Source: Chara braunii (lineage: Eukaryota > Streptophyta > Charophyceae > Charales > Characeae). Taken from it: DNA of 27,300 nt. The notes beneath the pieces are model-generated. The model made no database searches and was not told the DNA's origin. It saw only the letters and a list, made by a program, of their open reading frames with translations. Below are positions 18,580 through 27,300 of this stretch, one piece after another (position 1 is the first letter of the stretch; each line of letters starts with the position of its first letter). The stretch covers positions 2,907,945-2,935,244 of the forward strand of contig BFEA01000120.1 of NCBI GenBank assembly GCA_003427395.1, written 5' to 3'. The position numbers and the translations under genes are program-made.

Positions 18580-19209
18580 CTACCGCCTAGTTGGAATAAG
18601 CCAGTAGAGGCGGTACATGGAAGGGGTCTCGCGGGGATGACGGGGAGGAAGTGGGGGTAGGAAGCACTTTATCCCTTCCATCGTCACCGGGAGCTCCTCA
18701 TATCGGATGATCCGGTGGAAGTGGGGGAAATGATCGCCGCTGCAAGGGAGGGAAGCGAGGTAGTCGCGGTAGAAGGAGGAAAGGGTGCGGAAGAGCGCCG
18801 CTCGAAAGATCTCGAAGTGGCGGCAAGCGGGGATTGTCCCCGTGGCGACGCAGTAAACCTCTACCACGTTGCATCGCTCCCATGCAGCGCTGAACAGCAG
18901 GAGATGCCAGCAGAACGTGGGGGCAGCAGATTGAAGGGAGGCATGAGGGTGGACGGTGGCGAGTAGACGGGTAGAATAGAAGTCGCGGAAGAGATGGGGA
19001 TGGAAAGGATGGGAGGGGAAGGTGACGGGGGTACGGATCTGCTCGAGGGTGAGGAAATCAAGGGGTCGGCAGGACAGCGTTCGAGGACGAAGGCCTATCG
19101 CCCGCATCGGTACGTGGGCAAACTGGGGGACGGGTGGGGCTGGGGGAGGAGGGGGATCGGCTCCGTCTCCGTCACGCGGTACTTGAGGTGGCGGCTGCAG
19201 GGTCGCCAT
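18580..19209 (-). CDS. ORF-C, third extra ORF of element 2, unknown function
   Basis: 209 codons from ATG 19207-19209 (MATLQPPPQVPRDGDG) to TAG at 18580. I chose this ATG because it lies just before the ORF-B stop, giving a 38-base overlap; the frame stays open upstream to 19389. A Pro-rich N-terminus (PPPPPAPPVPQF) is followed by a body rich in aromatic, His and Cys residues (HPFHPHLF, TFCWHLLLF, CRHFEIF) and a Pro-rich end. No signal peptide, clear membrane helix or known domain. It is intact although pol is broken. It lies last before the 3' LTR, in the position env takes in errantiviruses, but nothing in it identifies an envelope protein. Confidence 0.5.
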   Translation of the reverse strand: MATLQPPPQVPRDGDGADPPPPPAPPVPQFAHVPMRAIGLRPRTLSCRPLDFLTLEQIRTPVTFPSHPFHPHLFRDFYSTRLLATVHPHASLQSAAPTFCWHLLLFSAAWERCNVVEVYCVATGTIPACRHFEIFRAALFRTLSSFYRDYLASLPCSGDHFPHFHRIIRYEELPVTMEGIKCFLPPLPPRHPRETPSMYRLYWLIPTRR

Positions 19210-20086
19210 CTTCGGGCTTCGGCAGCTCTGGATCCCTGGTCGGATCGTTGCCGATGCACTGTCTAGCTTGGCTGGCGAACTCCAGCTGGCGCTTCCCGGT
19301 GGCAATTTCTTCGCGCTTTCGCACCGCTTCCGGATCGTCTGCCTCCGTTCCTGTACGCGTCGCTTCCTCCGGCAAGGCTTCCCACTCATATCCAGTTTCC
19401 TCTTCCTCCTCTTCTCCTTGGCTCAGCTCGCCCTCGCTATGCTCACTATAGCTTCCCTCCTCCGATGTTTCTTCGTCTTCGTCTTCTTCTTCGTCGTCGT
19501 CGATCACTACTTCCTCTACCCTCGGATAGAGGGCGTGAGGGATGATCTCGTACGGCTTCAAGTACTCCTGTCGCGACGGTAGCGTATCCTCGTCCCTAGG
19601 TTCCTCCAAGCACGCAGTCCACTGAAGGTACGGGTCCAATGATCGCTCGAAAATGTACGGAGCAGGATTGTCGTCACTCTGAAAATAGATGTCGGGCGAG
19701 AGATCGTCCGCCAATTGCACGATCGGTGCGATAATCTCCTGCGCAATCAGATGGCGTCGACCCGGCCGTACCGATCCGAAGAGAAAGCCAAGAAGATCTC
19801 CTTCTACGTTAGTCCTCCAAGCCTGTATGATCAGCAGCTCCGGATTTTCGATCCACGTGGGATGCTCGCTAGTGCCCATCCACGTCACCTGTACTCTGGC
19901 CAGGCAGAAAGACAGCTCCTCAAACGTTTCACGCCACAACCGCCAATGTCCAGGATTGATAAGAGGGACTGAAAGAGGCTCGAACGAGAAGGAAAGAGAA
20001 GGGTGAAGATCGAATTGCCAGAAGGTGGGGAAGAGAGAGGGGAGAGCAAAGATAGAGAGAGGCGCGAGGAGATCAGCGTGGTTCAT
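19172..20086 (-). CDS. ORF-B, second extra ORF of element 2, unknown function
   Basis: 304 codons without a stop. The ATG (20084-20086) overlaps the ORF-A stop (TGA 20083-20085) as ATGA. The N-terminal half looks globular and aromatic-rich (FWQFDLHPSL, HWRLWRETFEELSF, WIENPELLIIQAW). A middle acidic low-complexity tract follows (IDDDEEEDEDEETSEEG, then GEEEEEE), then a charged C-terminus (RKREEIATGKRQLEFASQA). I have a vague sense that similar C-termini recur in charophyte hypothetical proteins, which I cannot verify. The acidic tract resembles those of chromatin- or histone-binding proteins, but this is only composition. Ends at TGA 19172-19174, inside the start of ORF-C. Confidence 0.6.
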   Translation of the reverse strand: MNHADLLAPLSIFALPSLFPTFWQFDLHPSLSFSFEPLSVPLINPGHWRLWRETFEELSFCLARVQVTWMGTSEHPTWIENPELLIIQAWRTNVEGDLLGFLFGSVRPGRRHLIAQEIIAPIVQLADDLSPDIYFQSDDNPAPYIFERSLDPYLQWTACLEEPRDEDTLPSRQEYLKPYEIIPHALYPRVEEVVIDDDEEEDEDEETSEEGSYSEHSEGELSQGEEEEEETGYEWEALPEEATRTGTEADDPEAVRKREEIATGKRQLEFASQARQCIGNDPTRDPELPKPEDGDPAAATSSTA

Positions 20087-20565
20087 TGGGGATGTGGGAA
20101 GGGGACGAGGGTTGGGATCGCAACTGGCCGCTCGCGCGGTGATCGGCGAATATTGTCTAGATCCGGTGTAAAGATCGGGATGATGTTATACCCTTGTCGG
20201 GCGAGGACGTGCTGCCACACGTTGGACACTTGCTCCGTCCACTCGAGCAGCGAGGTCAAGATCGCGGTATGCCACATCAAATTGACCGAGCTGATGTCGC
20301 CGGTGAATGCCGCCACCGTGGTGACGTGGCTCGTCCTGGGACCCGCTCGCCGATGAACTGCGGTTACCTCCGCGAATACCACTGCGTGAGGACTTCCTTC
20401 GATCCGAAAAGTGACGGCGGCACAGATACCTTCGTCGCAGAAGAATCGCATCAAGCGTCGAAGATCCGCATTGAGTCGAGGGTGAAAAACTTGCCGAATC
20501 TCTGAGATGTGGCCACAAGGCTGCAACAGCTGCGCGTCAAGAACCCGCTCCGTAATAAAACTCAT
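20083..20565 (-). CDS. ORF-A, first extra ORF of element 2, unknown function
   Basis: 160 codons from ATG 20563-20565 (MSFITERVLDAQLLQPCGHI), whose first bases overlap the integrase ORF stop (TGA 20562-20564) as ATGA. An ATG ten codons upstream exists, but the overlap start is preferred. The sequence looks like a compact globular protein with alternating strands and helices (FCDEGICAAVTFRI, VVFAEVTAVHRR, LTSLLEWTEQVSNVW). No catalytic motif or known family is recognised. It ends at TGA 20083-20085, overlapping the ORF-B ATG in the same manner. Uninterrupted, unlike the neighbouring integrase. Confidence 0.6.
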   Translation of the reverse strand: MSFITERVLDAQLLQPCGHISEIRQVFHPRLNADLRRLMRFFCDEGICAAVTFRIEGSPHAVVFAEVTAVHRRAGPRTSHVTTVAAFTGDISSVNLMWHTAILTSLLEWTEQVSNVWQHVLARQGYNIIPIFTPDLDNIRRSPRERPVAIPTLVPFPHPQ

Positions 20566-22293
20566 GGCGAGGTGGGAGAGGAGGACGAAGGACAAGAGGG
20601 AGAAAGAGGGGAGAGAGTTAGATCGTCGTCGTTCTCCTCGCTTTCCGAGGAAGAAGAGGGAGGAGGATCAGAAGGAGGAAGAAGACGGAGGTAGGAGGTA
20701 TGCAAGACGATGGGGACAGAGCTATGGCTGGCACTAGCCTCGGGCGCGATGAGCACTGTGTTGGCGTCGTTAAGTTCGAGTTCGACCACGCGAAAACAGC
20801 CAAAGAACTTGGGAGCGAGTTTTCGGTCACGTGCACATTTACGTACCTGCACTAGGTCCCCTAATTTATATTGGTACTGGGGCACAACATTTCCATTTCA
20901 GGCCTCGTAGCTACGGACCTGTCTACCGTGGGCCAGTTCGGTCATCCTTTGCCTTTTTCGGGCTAGCTTCGAGACGGCCCGTTCCATTAATTTGGTGTAC
21001 CTTTTGGCCTTGGCCTTGAGAGTTGCACGCGTGTCTCTACCCCCTGCTTCGGCGATTTCCGGGTTACCCCGGTAATCGACACAAGGGAGGCTATTAGTTC
21101 GAAGCTGAAAGGGGGTAAACCCCGTAGACTCATGAGGGGTGGCCCGGTGGATCCCGATGATCTGATATACAATCTCAGGCCAAGGACGCATGTCGTGTGC
21201 CGCTAAGTTCCTGCGAAGGGCGGTTTGAATCATACGGTTGGCATTCTCGGCCAACCCGTTCGACTGGGACACGTGGGGTGCCGTATGTCGGAGCGTGACG
21301 GCCCTTCGTGCAAGCAGTTCTTCTACCTCAGCTTTGAATTCCGACCCTTTTGTCAGTTAGAATTTCTTCCGTATCTAGGTGGGTATAGAGGAATCGTTCG
21401 ATGTACGTCGCTATTTCAGCGGCCTTTCGGGTCTTACAGGGATAGACTTCGATGTATTTGAAAAAATGGTCAATTAAAACTAACAGGATAGAATATTCAC
21501 AGCAGCTTGGGCCAGGTGGCACGTCAATATCTGTCGTGTCCATACTGACTCGTTGGAAAGGACGCTCTACTTCCGTTGGTACGATCGGTTTTGGTCCCCG
21601 TATAGGTGCGCGATCAGCGGCACAGACCAGACAGTTAGCGACAATGTACTTGACATCATCTCGTATATTAGACCAGAACCATCGGTTCTGGTCTACAGTC
21701 GCCTCTGTGACACGTATTGCAAAATGAGCGGCCTGTTCTTCGTGAGCGGATCAGATCCAATCGTATCTCTGGAAGGGATGGGGAACCGTCAACCACGAAC
21801 CTGATCCGTTAGTTTTACGCTTTTCCAAATGACCGTTGATCCATCGATAGTCCCGAGATCTCTCGGTTGCCCTACGTCTGTCGTCTTTGGTGAGGTGGCC
21901 CAATGATAAACCCGCTAATTTTGCTAATAAAATTTTATCCGTCCAAACCTCCGCTCGTCGGTATTTTTCGTCGTATTCAAGGCCGTCTGTACGGGCGGTC
22001 TCGAATCGAACCTCCGTGGGGAGTTTGTTCGTTCTACACAGGGGGCACCTCCATTCCTTGCTACTCGTTCGATATCGAACGCAGGCCCCATGCGCATGGT
22101 TGACAAACGTGGCACATTCTACCCAATCGACAAATCTGATCTCGAAGGGATGACAATCGACCCCATAAACTCGTGTAATACACGTGCAAAAATAGCAGAA
22201 TTTATCGGAAAGGGTGGCGAAGAAAGCCGAGGAAGTGAGAGGGGCAAAGTTAGTAGCAGAAGAAGGGGTTGCGGAGGCGAGTGCGGTGGTCAT
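20562..22293 (-). pseudogene. pol: PHD finger-integrase ORF of element 2
   Basis: The ATG at 22291-22293 begins a fresh ORF 60 bases after the RNase H stop (TAA 22354-22356); a second stop (TGA) lies between in the same frame. Order: low-complexity start, PHD-like finger (22036-22197), charged linker, HHCC zinc domain with AHEEQAAHF and an intact CLVC, the rve core with MDT and TDK, catalytic Glu at 21246-21248 (NGLAEN), then a GPY/F-type SH3-like module (KFFGCFRVVE) and a Pro/Ser and acidic tail (SSSSESEENDDD). Lesions: TGA at 21751, an extra A in the run after the second catalytic Asp (about 21346-21350), and TGA at 20898-20900. No chromodomain is seen. The last stop overlaps the start of ORF-A. 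Confidence 0.85.
22036..22197 (-). other. PHD-like zinc finger in element 2 Pol (one ligand lost)
   Basis: Ligand spacing is the same as in element 1: C-x2-C, 23, C-x2-F, 4, H-x2-C, 11, C-x2-C. The fourth Cys is Phe (ECATF), so seven of eight ligands remain. Trp occurs before the third Cys (DWVEC) and two residues before the seventh (EWRCPLC), both usual in PHD fingers. Confidence 0.72.
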
Positions 22294-22353
22294 GATGGCA
22301 GAGGAGGAGGGGATGCATGGAGATCAGAACAGAACAATTAGTCCTCGTGTCAC

Positions 22354-23914
22354 TTATTGCTTCGATAAGATCTCCAACTGGCCGTACCGAGGTCCGATCT
22401 CCTGTCCGGGGATGCTCCACGGAATTACCTCCTCACCCTTTGGAACCTTCTCAGGCCGGTGCAACCGTGTCAGTCCGTCTGCATTCCCGTGTCTCTCGCG
22501 CTTCCGATGACGAATGTCAAAGTCCATGCTTTGCAGCACCGTTGCCCATCGCCCGATCATGCCCGAGTAATCCTTCGACTTCTTCAGAGCCAACAGGGGC
22601 TCATGATCAGTCACCAGGGTGAACTTTCGCCCGTACAGGTAAGCACGAAAGTGACTGATTCCCCAGAGAGCCGCATAGCATTCACCTGTTGGAGCGGCGT
22701 AGTTGTGCTCGCAGGCGGTCACTGATTTGGACGCATACTCCACCACACTCTCGAGTCTGCTTGGTCCCACCTGGGCAAGGATCGTCGAAATCGCCTCTGG
22801 CTGCCAGTTAGTGATGAGAACAAAAGGTTTTTCGGGATACGGTCTTATAAGGACCGGAGCCGAAATGAGAGCGGCCTTGAGTATGGAAAATGGTTGATCG
22901 CATTCCGGCGTCCAGATCAACGGCTGATCCTTGTGCAACAGATTTGTGAGGGGTCCCGCGATCGCCGCGAAACCCTTGATAAATCTTCGGTAGTACGAGG
23001 CTAGGCCCAGAAAAGCGCGAACTTGCGTGATGGTCGTAGGCATCAGCGCGTGACAGCTGCCACCTTCTGCGGCTCCGGTTGGAGTCCCTTGTATGTCACC
23101 ACGTGCCCTAGGAAGGAAATGGTGGTGAGGAAAAACTAACACTTCTCAAGCGCCACTTTGAAGCCTGCATCTCGTAGCGCATGCAGTGCCCATTCGATGT
23201 GTTGCACGTGTCCCTCGTAGGAACTCGAATACACCGGATGTCATCCATGTACACAATCACGCAGTAGTTGATGATGCTCTGCGCCAAACGAGTCTTCCTC
23301 ACGAAATTCTGGAAAGCCATGTTCATGGCCCGCTGAAAGGTCGCAGGGGCATTGCAGATACCCATCGGACATCGAATCCACTGCCATGTACCTTCGAAAA
23401 GCACGAACGCTGTTTTCGGACGATCTTCCTCACGAACAAGAAGATGATGGAACCCATAGCGAACGTCAAACTTGCTGAAAAATCGAGCACTCCCAATCGC
23501 ATCCAACAACTCATTAATCTGGGGGAGGGGATACACATCTTTGATCGTGATATTATTCAACTTTCGATAATCAATGCAAATGCGAATCCCTCCAACCTTT
23601 TTAGGTACGATCACTACAGGGAAAGACCATGGACCTATAGCGAGTTCAATCCATCCATTAGCTTCGAACTCCGTAATCCGCTGAAAAGCGGCCGCTTTTT
23701 GAGCTGGCGAGTATCGGTAGGGAGCGCAGCTAATGGGTGGGTGATCTCCCTTGAGAATGGCATGCTCGATCACATTAGTTAAACCGATGTCGTTATCGTG
23801 TATGCTCAATACTTTTTCGTAGCCATTTAACACACGAATTATCGATTTCCGAAGTTCCATGGGAACGTGACCTGGCAAGGTGATTGTTGATTCCCCGGAA
23901 ATTTTAAGGGGCAT
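22354..23914 (-). pseudogene. pol: Reverse transcriptase-RNase H of element 2
   Basis: RT is complete to its active site: HPPISCAPYRYSP, the IDYRKLN motif, SKFDVRYGFHH (first Asp), FQRAMNMAF, then VYMDDI near 23243-23260. One base is missing directly after YMDDI (about 23236), shifting the frame. A TAG follows within EKC (about 23137), and another frameshift lies near 23047. The thumb (FLGLASYYRRFIKGF) and RNase H are then open to TAA at 22354. RNase H reads LITNWQPEA, with Asn (22807-22809) where element 1 and the family have the first catalytic Asp; GEC, TDHE and ADGLTR remain. Inactive as it stands. Confidence 0.9.
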
Positions 23915-23969
23915 ATCGATCCAATCAAACGGCCGTTCCCATCAATCATGTACACTAGAAAAAACGGAA

Positions 23970-24494
23970 CTACTGGTGCGAACAGAGAAGGCAGTTTTCT
24001 ATCATCTTGGACTCAGCAGGGCTGATCATCTTTGTTTTTTTAGTTTCAGCATCAGATTTTGAACCAACCGAGGTCGGTTCCACAGTTAGCCCTGTTAGAT
24101 CCGTCATTTCTTGCATCAGATTAGGTACATCACTTACCGGTGCTTCCGCCTCTTGTTCTATCAAGGCGATAGTGGCTCCTGTCATTAGTAACGATCGGGG
24201 TTGAAAAACAGAAACGTCTAAATACTGTTCCGTTTGCTGATAACGCGTTCTTAAGGAAAGAGCTCCCTCGTACAAGGTGCGAGGGGGTTCCAAATCATCA
24301 GCCAGATCGAAAACTTGCAATATGGGTTCCCCGAGGAGGACTGAAGGACTAACTTGAGTTATTGAAGGCGCAAGCGCGCTGTCTCCGGGATCAACGTGGA
24401 AACTTCGGGCAGCGTCGGGGCACACTTGGAATTCCTCGGGAATTTCGTGTTCGAAGAATTCAACCAGGTGCTTCCATTCATCTTTGTTGGGCAA
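23970..24494 (-). pseudogene. pol: Protease-RT spacer of Pol, element 2
   Basis: An open stretch in the same frame as protease, separated from it by a TAG (24552-24554). It contains LEPPRTLYEG, the counterpart of the spacer in element 1, and a preceding acidic helix-rich part (KHLVEFFEHEIPEEF). It ends at a TAG around 23970; RT resumes in another frame, with a TGA among the intervening codons. No recognised domain. The conservation of this segment in both elements suggests a genuine Pol module rather than filler. Confidence 0.55.
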
Positions 24495-24551
24495 CTCTTC
24501 TTCGTATTCCTGTTCCCTGATTCTATCACTGATGTCCGAGGGAGAGCACTC

Positions 24552-25154
24552 CTAAGGATCAATGCATCGAATCATCCCAATTTGGGCTGAGTTAGGGACC
24601 CGTTTTATCGTTTGGGTGAAAACTCGCAAAGGGACAGTTTGAGGTTTTTCCCCAGTTTGCGTGAGTACCAATTGTCTTGAATCGAAATCCAGACGTGCAC
24701 CTACCGCCATTGCCCAAGGTAATCCAAATAACACAGAATAGGAACGTACATCTATTACGAGCGCGTTAACAAGGACGTGTACTCGCCCGACTTTTACAGC
24801 CACGTTCTCCATAATGCCTATGATGTTCATCGTCTCCTCGTCGGCAGAGACATAATTGTCTTTGCCAGAATGAGGAAGAATGGATCCCAGTCGTCCCGTC
24901 TTTTTGACAATATCCAATGATATGGCCACGGCAGAAGACTCTGTGTCAATAAGGGCATTAAACGGCTTGCCCCAAACTTCACACTCACATTTCACATTTT
25001 TCCACAATACCGACCGAGATCGTACGAAGTGATTTTTTTCTGCTAAAGAGATTGCTGCTATGCGTGCGGCTTCGGGTTCCAGCTCTTTCGTGTCAAGCTC
25101 AGGGGGTGCAACTTCCTCGCTTTCTTCTTTCTTCTTCAACATGCGTTGTATGCG
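24552..25154 (-). pseudogene. pol: Aspartic protease of element 2 with altered active site
   Basis: The protease fold is recognisable: CECEVWGKPFNALID, AVAISLDIVKK, VLVNALVIDVRSYSVLFGLPW and ARLDFDSRQLVL. The catalytic triplet reads Asp-Thr-Glu (codons 24939-24947), where retropepsins have Asp-Thr/Ser-Gly and element 1 has Asp-Ser-Gly. The Gly-to-Glu change needs one base. A Glu-rich segment precedes it (KKKEESEE). In-frame TAA (25155-25157) separates it from the gag-derived part in the same frame, and a TAG (24552-24554) ends it. The alignment of frames suggests gag and protease were once a single ORF. Confidence 0.88.
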
Positions 25155-26600
25155 TTAATAGGTGAAACGCTTTTGATTTTTCTGGCAATGTTGTAGAAGC
25201 TTATCGTTCGCCACTTCAGATATGGTGAGCAGATGTCCCATGGGGATGGGCACGTGAATATCTAGTTGCTTGCGCGTTTTGAGTACATCAATGTCTCCTG
25301 TCCGAAACTGTGGTCCAGGATTGGATTCCCGATCGACCCACTCGAGATCATCCAGGACCGATCGGATTGCTCCGATCATGCCTGCAAGATGAAGGTATTC
25401 AAGTGGATCGACTATGTCAGCAGCGTCAGAGGAGGAAGCTCTTGATGTCGACGCCAGTGTCGTCGAACGGGAAGGCTGCTCGGGGGCATATGCCACGAGT
25501 TCTCTTCCTTGATCCGTATCCATCAAAGCGCCCACTCGTCCTTGATTAAGGGCAATGGGGGCCTCAGCAGAGGGAGGCTGATTTCGTTTCGGCTGCGGGC
25601 AGTCCCGGACAAATGCCCGGGCTGTTTGCAGTTAAAGCATTCGATCTCCCCTGCTGGATGAGGGAACTGGGGCGCAAACCCTGGAGCAGGTGGGGCAGGT
25701 AAGAGTGAAAACGATGCAGGGACGGGCCGAGCAGGTGCCGGGTTGTGCTTAATGAGTCGGCCCATTATTTGTTCCATTCGTTCCATATGAGCGGCCTGCA
25801 TTTGGATCAGGTTGCTCATCCATTCGGACTGCTTGGTAGCGGCCGTAGGGATCATCTGGGCAAGGTGTAGATTGGTTACGGCCGACGAGGAGGGTTCAGA
25901 CGAGGTTCCGCTTCTATCGGCTGCGATCGGTTGATTCACCGGGGGGTGAGGGAGGAGAAGCAGGTGGGATATCGGAAACGATCCCGCCGGGAAGGTCATG
26001 GTCGGGGCGGGGATAAAACCGTTCGACCGCCTGCAACCATGATCGTCTTTTGGCCGTTACATCCAGTATGGTATCTGTAATATCTTCGTCTCCCTGAGAG
26101 ATATATTTTTTTGTATCAACCAGATCCAGCTCTAATGCTTTAGTGATAATGGTCGATAACTGATGTGTTTTCGACGGGACCTTCTTCTGCAATTTGCCCT
26201 TTAATGTCGGACTTCGTAGGTGATAGATGAATAGATCTCGAGCGGATTTCTCGTCCTACCCGGATTTGTCCAACGTGGTTTGGAACCGATCGACGAAATC
26301 GGGCAACAATTTCCCTGGTCCTTGAGGTCGACTTTTGAGTACATACCAGGTGGCATCTTCACTAACCGTATCAAATTGAGCAAAAAATGCTCGCTTAAAA
26401 GTGTCCCAATCTACCCATGTATGTTTCCTAAGCCAGTCACGGGATGTGTTGCGAAGTAGCAATGTCAGAACGCGGGGGAGGTCGGCTGCTCTGTAGTTCT
26501 GAGCTTCGACAGCTTCCAGCCAACCCTCAGGATGAGTATGGTTAGGGAAGAAGGGGAAGGGCGAAGGGATACTAACGATCACCCTAGTACCGTCCACCAT
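25155..26600 (-). pseudogene. gag: Gag of element 2
   Basis: A capsid-like region (EGWLEAVEAQNY, DWLRKHTWVDWDTFKRAFF, FVDRFQTTL) is followed after an in-frame TAG (26256-26258) by more capsid sequence. A frameshift falls at a C-run near 25940-25946. The zinc knuckle begins CFNCKQPGH (about 25613-25641), but a one-base loss (about 25605) displaces the last Cys into another frame, where RDCPQP follows. The tail (GALMDTDQGRELV to FTY) resembles the gag-protease junction of element 1. I take the ATG at 26598-26600, though the frame is open further upstream and the 5' leader seems deleted. Confidence 0.82.
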
Positions 26601-26705
26601 TGGTATTGTTGGTGCAGCCGCACTAGACTGAGACCTGGTTACAGGGCGATCCTGACGAGTTAGTTGAGGGTCTCTCCTACCTCTCGCCAGTTCGACTTAC
26701 TATCA

Positions 26706-27300
26706 TCACGATCCGTGCTGTCTTTCGTTCGGAGTGTTAATTGTGCGGAAAGAGGTCCAGAAAAACAGCAAGATGGGGAGTGCCAAGGATTTTTGAAAAT
26801 CGAGTGTGGGGACACAGACGGAACTGAAATCCCCCGTGTTGGCCCGATGAAGCAGGTCGATTGTTTTCGTGCGTCGTGGAATGCGCGAGCAAAATCCAAA
26901 TTCAATCTAGAAAGTATCGTCGGGTTTCCCACCGTGCTACGGCCCGTCGTTTAGAGCAAGAGGGCTTCGGCACGCTTCGCGTGTCTCATTTTCGGATCAA
27001 GTCTCGTCGTCGTTCGTTGGTCAGTTCTGAGTCTGATGAGGAGGGTCGCAGACTAGCTTTCTCCTTGTGCTCGTCCTCACTCCGTATTCGGTAGTGGAAA
27101 CCCTTTGCTTCGTAGCGATCGAAACGCTGGCAATCTGTGCACAGGGTTCGAGGCCAATGGGGCGCCACTGCCGTCCACGGTATAACGATTAGTTCGTTAA
27201 AGGGGAGCAATAGTGAGTAGGGTGGGAAGTGTGTATCGATAATAACTAACCTAGCCTCTACAAACCCTGAACAACGGTTTGCCGGGGGGAAGTAGTATTG
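26706..27300 (-). repeat. 5' LTR of element 2 (partial, cut by the window end)
   Basis: Matches 15587-16188 of the 3' LTR to the last base of the window, with about two dozen substitutions by eye and a 12-base indel near 26886. Its inner edge lacks the terminal GTGAGGTTG.GCGTCACA and runs straight into gag-like frame. No primer-binding site is seen, so the LTR end, primer site and leader appear deleted. Confidence 0.85.
26986..27300 (-). pseudogene. LTR-encoded protein in the 5' LTR of element 2 (early stop)
   Basis: The same core as the 3' LTR copy (LLLPFNELIVIPW, PHWPRT, CTDC), entering from beyond the window. It stops at TGA 26986-26988 where the 3' LTR has CGA (15871-15873), shortening the basic tail. 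Other differences include CTEC to CTDC. Confidence 0.6.

Larger units (their letters stand above)
15566..27300 (-). mobile_element. Ty3/Gypsy LTR retrotransposon, element 2, with three extra ORFs
   Basis: Right to left: 5' LTR (cut by the window edge), gag, protease, spacer, RT/RNase H, PHD-integrase, ORF-A, ORF-B, ORF-C, 3' LTR. It is the same lineage as element 1 but has a different LTR type. Length exceeds 11.7 kb. Gag and pol are broken by several stops and single-base indels; protease and RNase H active sites are altered. ORF-A to ORF-C are uninterrupted. The two LTRs differ at about two dozen positions by eye over roughly 600 bases, plus a 12-base indel, so the insertion is not recent. 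Confidence 0.9.

Overview
The window looks like a repeat-rich, non-genic stretch of a large eukaryotic nuclear genome. I see no host protein gene that I can support. The primer-binding site (complement of a plant-type initiator-Met tRNA 3' end) and the Ty3/Gypsy pol type point to the green lineage. A charophyte alga such as Chara is my guess from general resemblance only. Everything retroviral-like reads on the minus strand, right to left.

Layout. 1-485 is unrecognised sequence with four ambiguous bases. 486-7727 is decayed Ty3/Gypsy element 1: truncated integrase, RNase H/RT, protease, gag, a short leader ORF, the primer-binding site and a truncated 5' LTR interrupted by a MITE-like insertion (7122-7647). 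7728-9045 is intergenic with one poly(A)-tailed dispersed repeat. 9046-11499 is a solo LTR related to that of element 1. 11500-15565 is a retroposon graveyard: two SINE-like families (one with a tRNA-like pol III head), microsatellites and a GC-rich hairpin. 15566 to the window end is Ty3/Gypsy element 2: 3' LTR (with a 620-base N gap), three extra ORFs, PHD-integrase, RT/RNase H, protease, gag, and the start of the 5' LTR.

The two elements belong to one unusual lineage. (1) Integrase carries an N-terminal PHD-like zinc finger, with identical ligand spacing in both copies, and is encoded in an ORF separate from RT/RNase H. (2) Successive ORFs are linked by stop/start overlaps: ATGA at leader ORF/gag, pol/ORF-A and ORF-A/ORF-B, and ATGGGTGA at RNase H/integrase. 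This suggests translation by termination-reinitiation from one polycistronic RNA. (3) Three uninterrupted ORFs (A, B, C; about 160, 304 and 209 aa) lie after integrase, in the env position, although pol beside them is riddled with lesions. (4) The LTRs carry a sense-strand ORF whose protein is conserved between two diverged LTR types while most codons differ, so it evolved as coding sequence.

Both elements are dead as they stand (stops, frameshifts, RT deletions, altered catalytic residues). The novelty lies in the architecture of the family.
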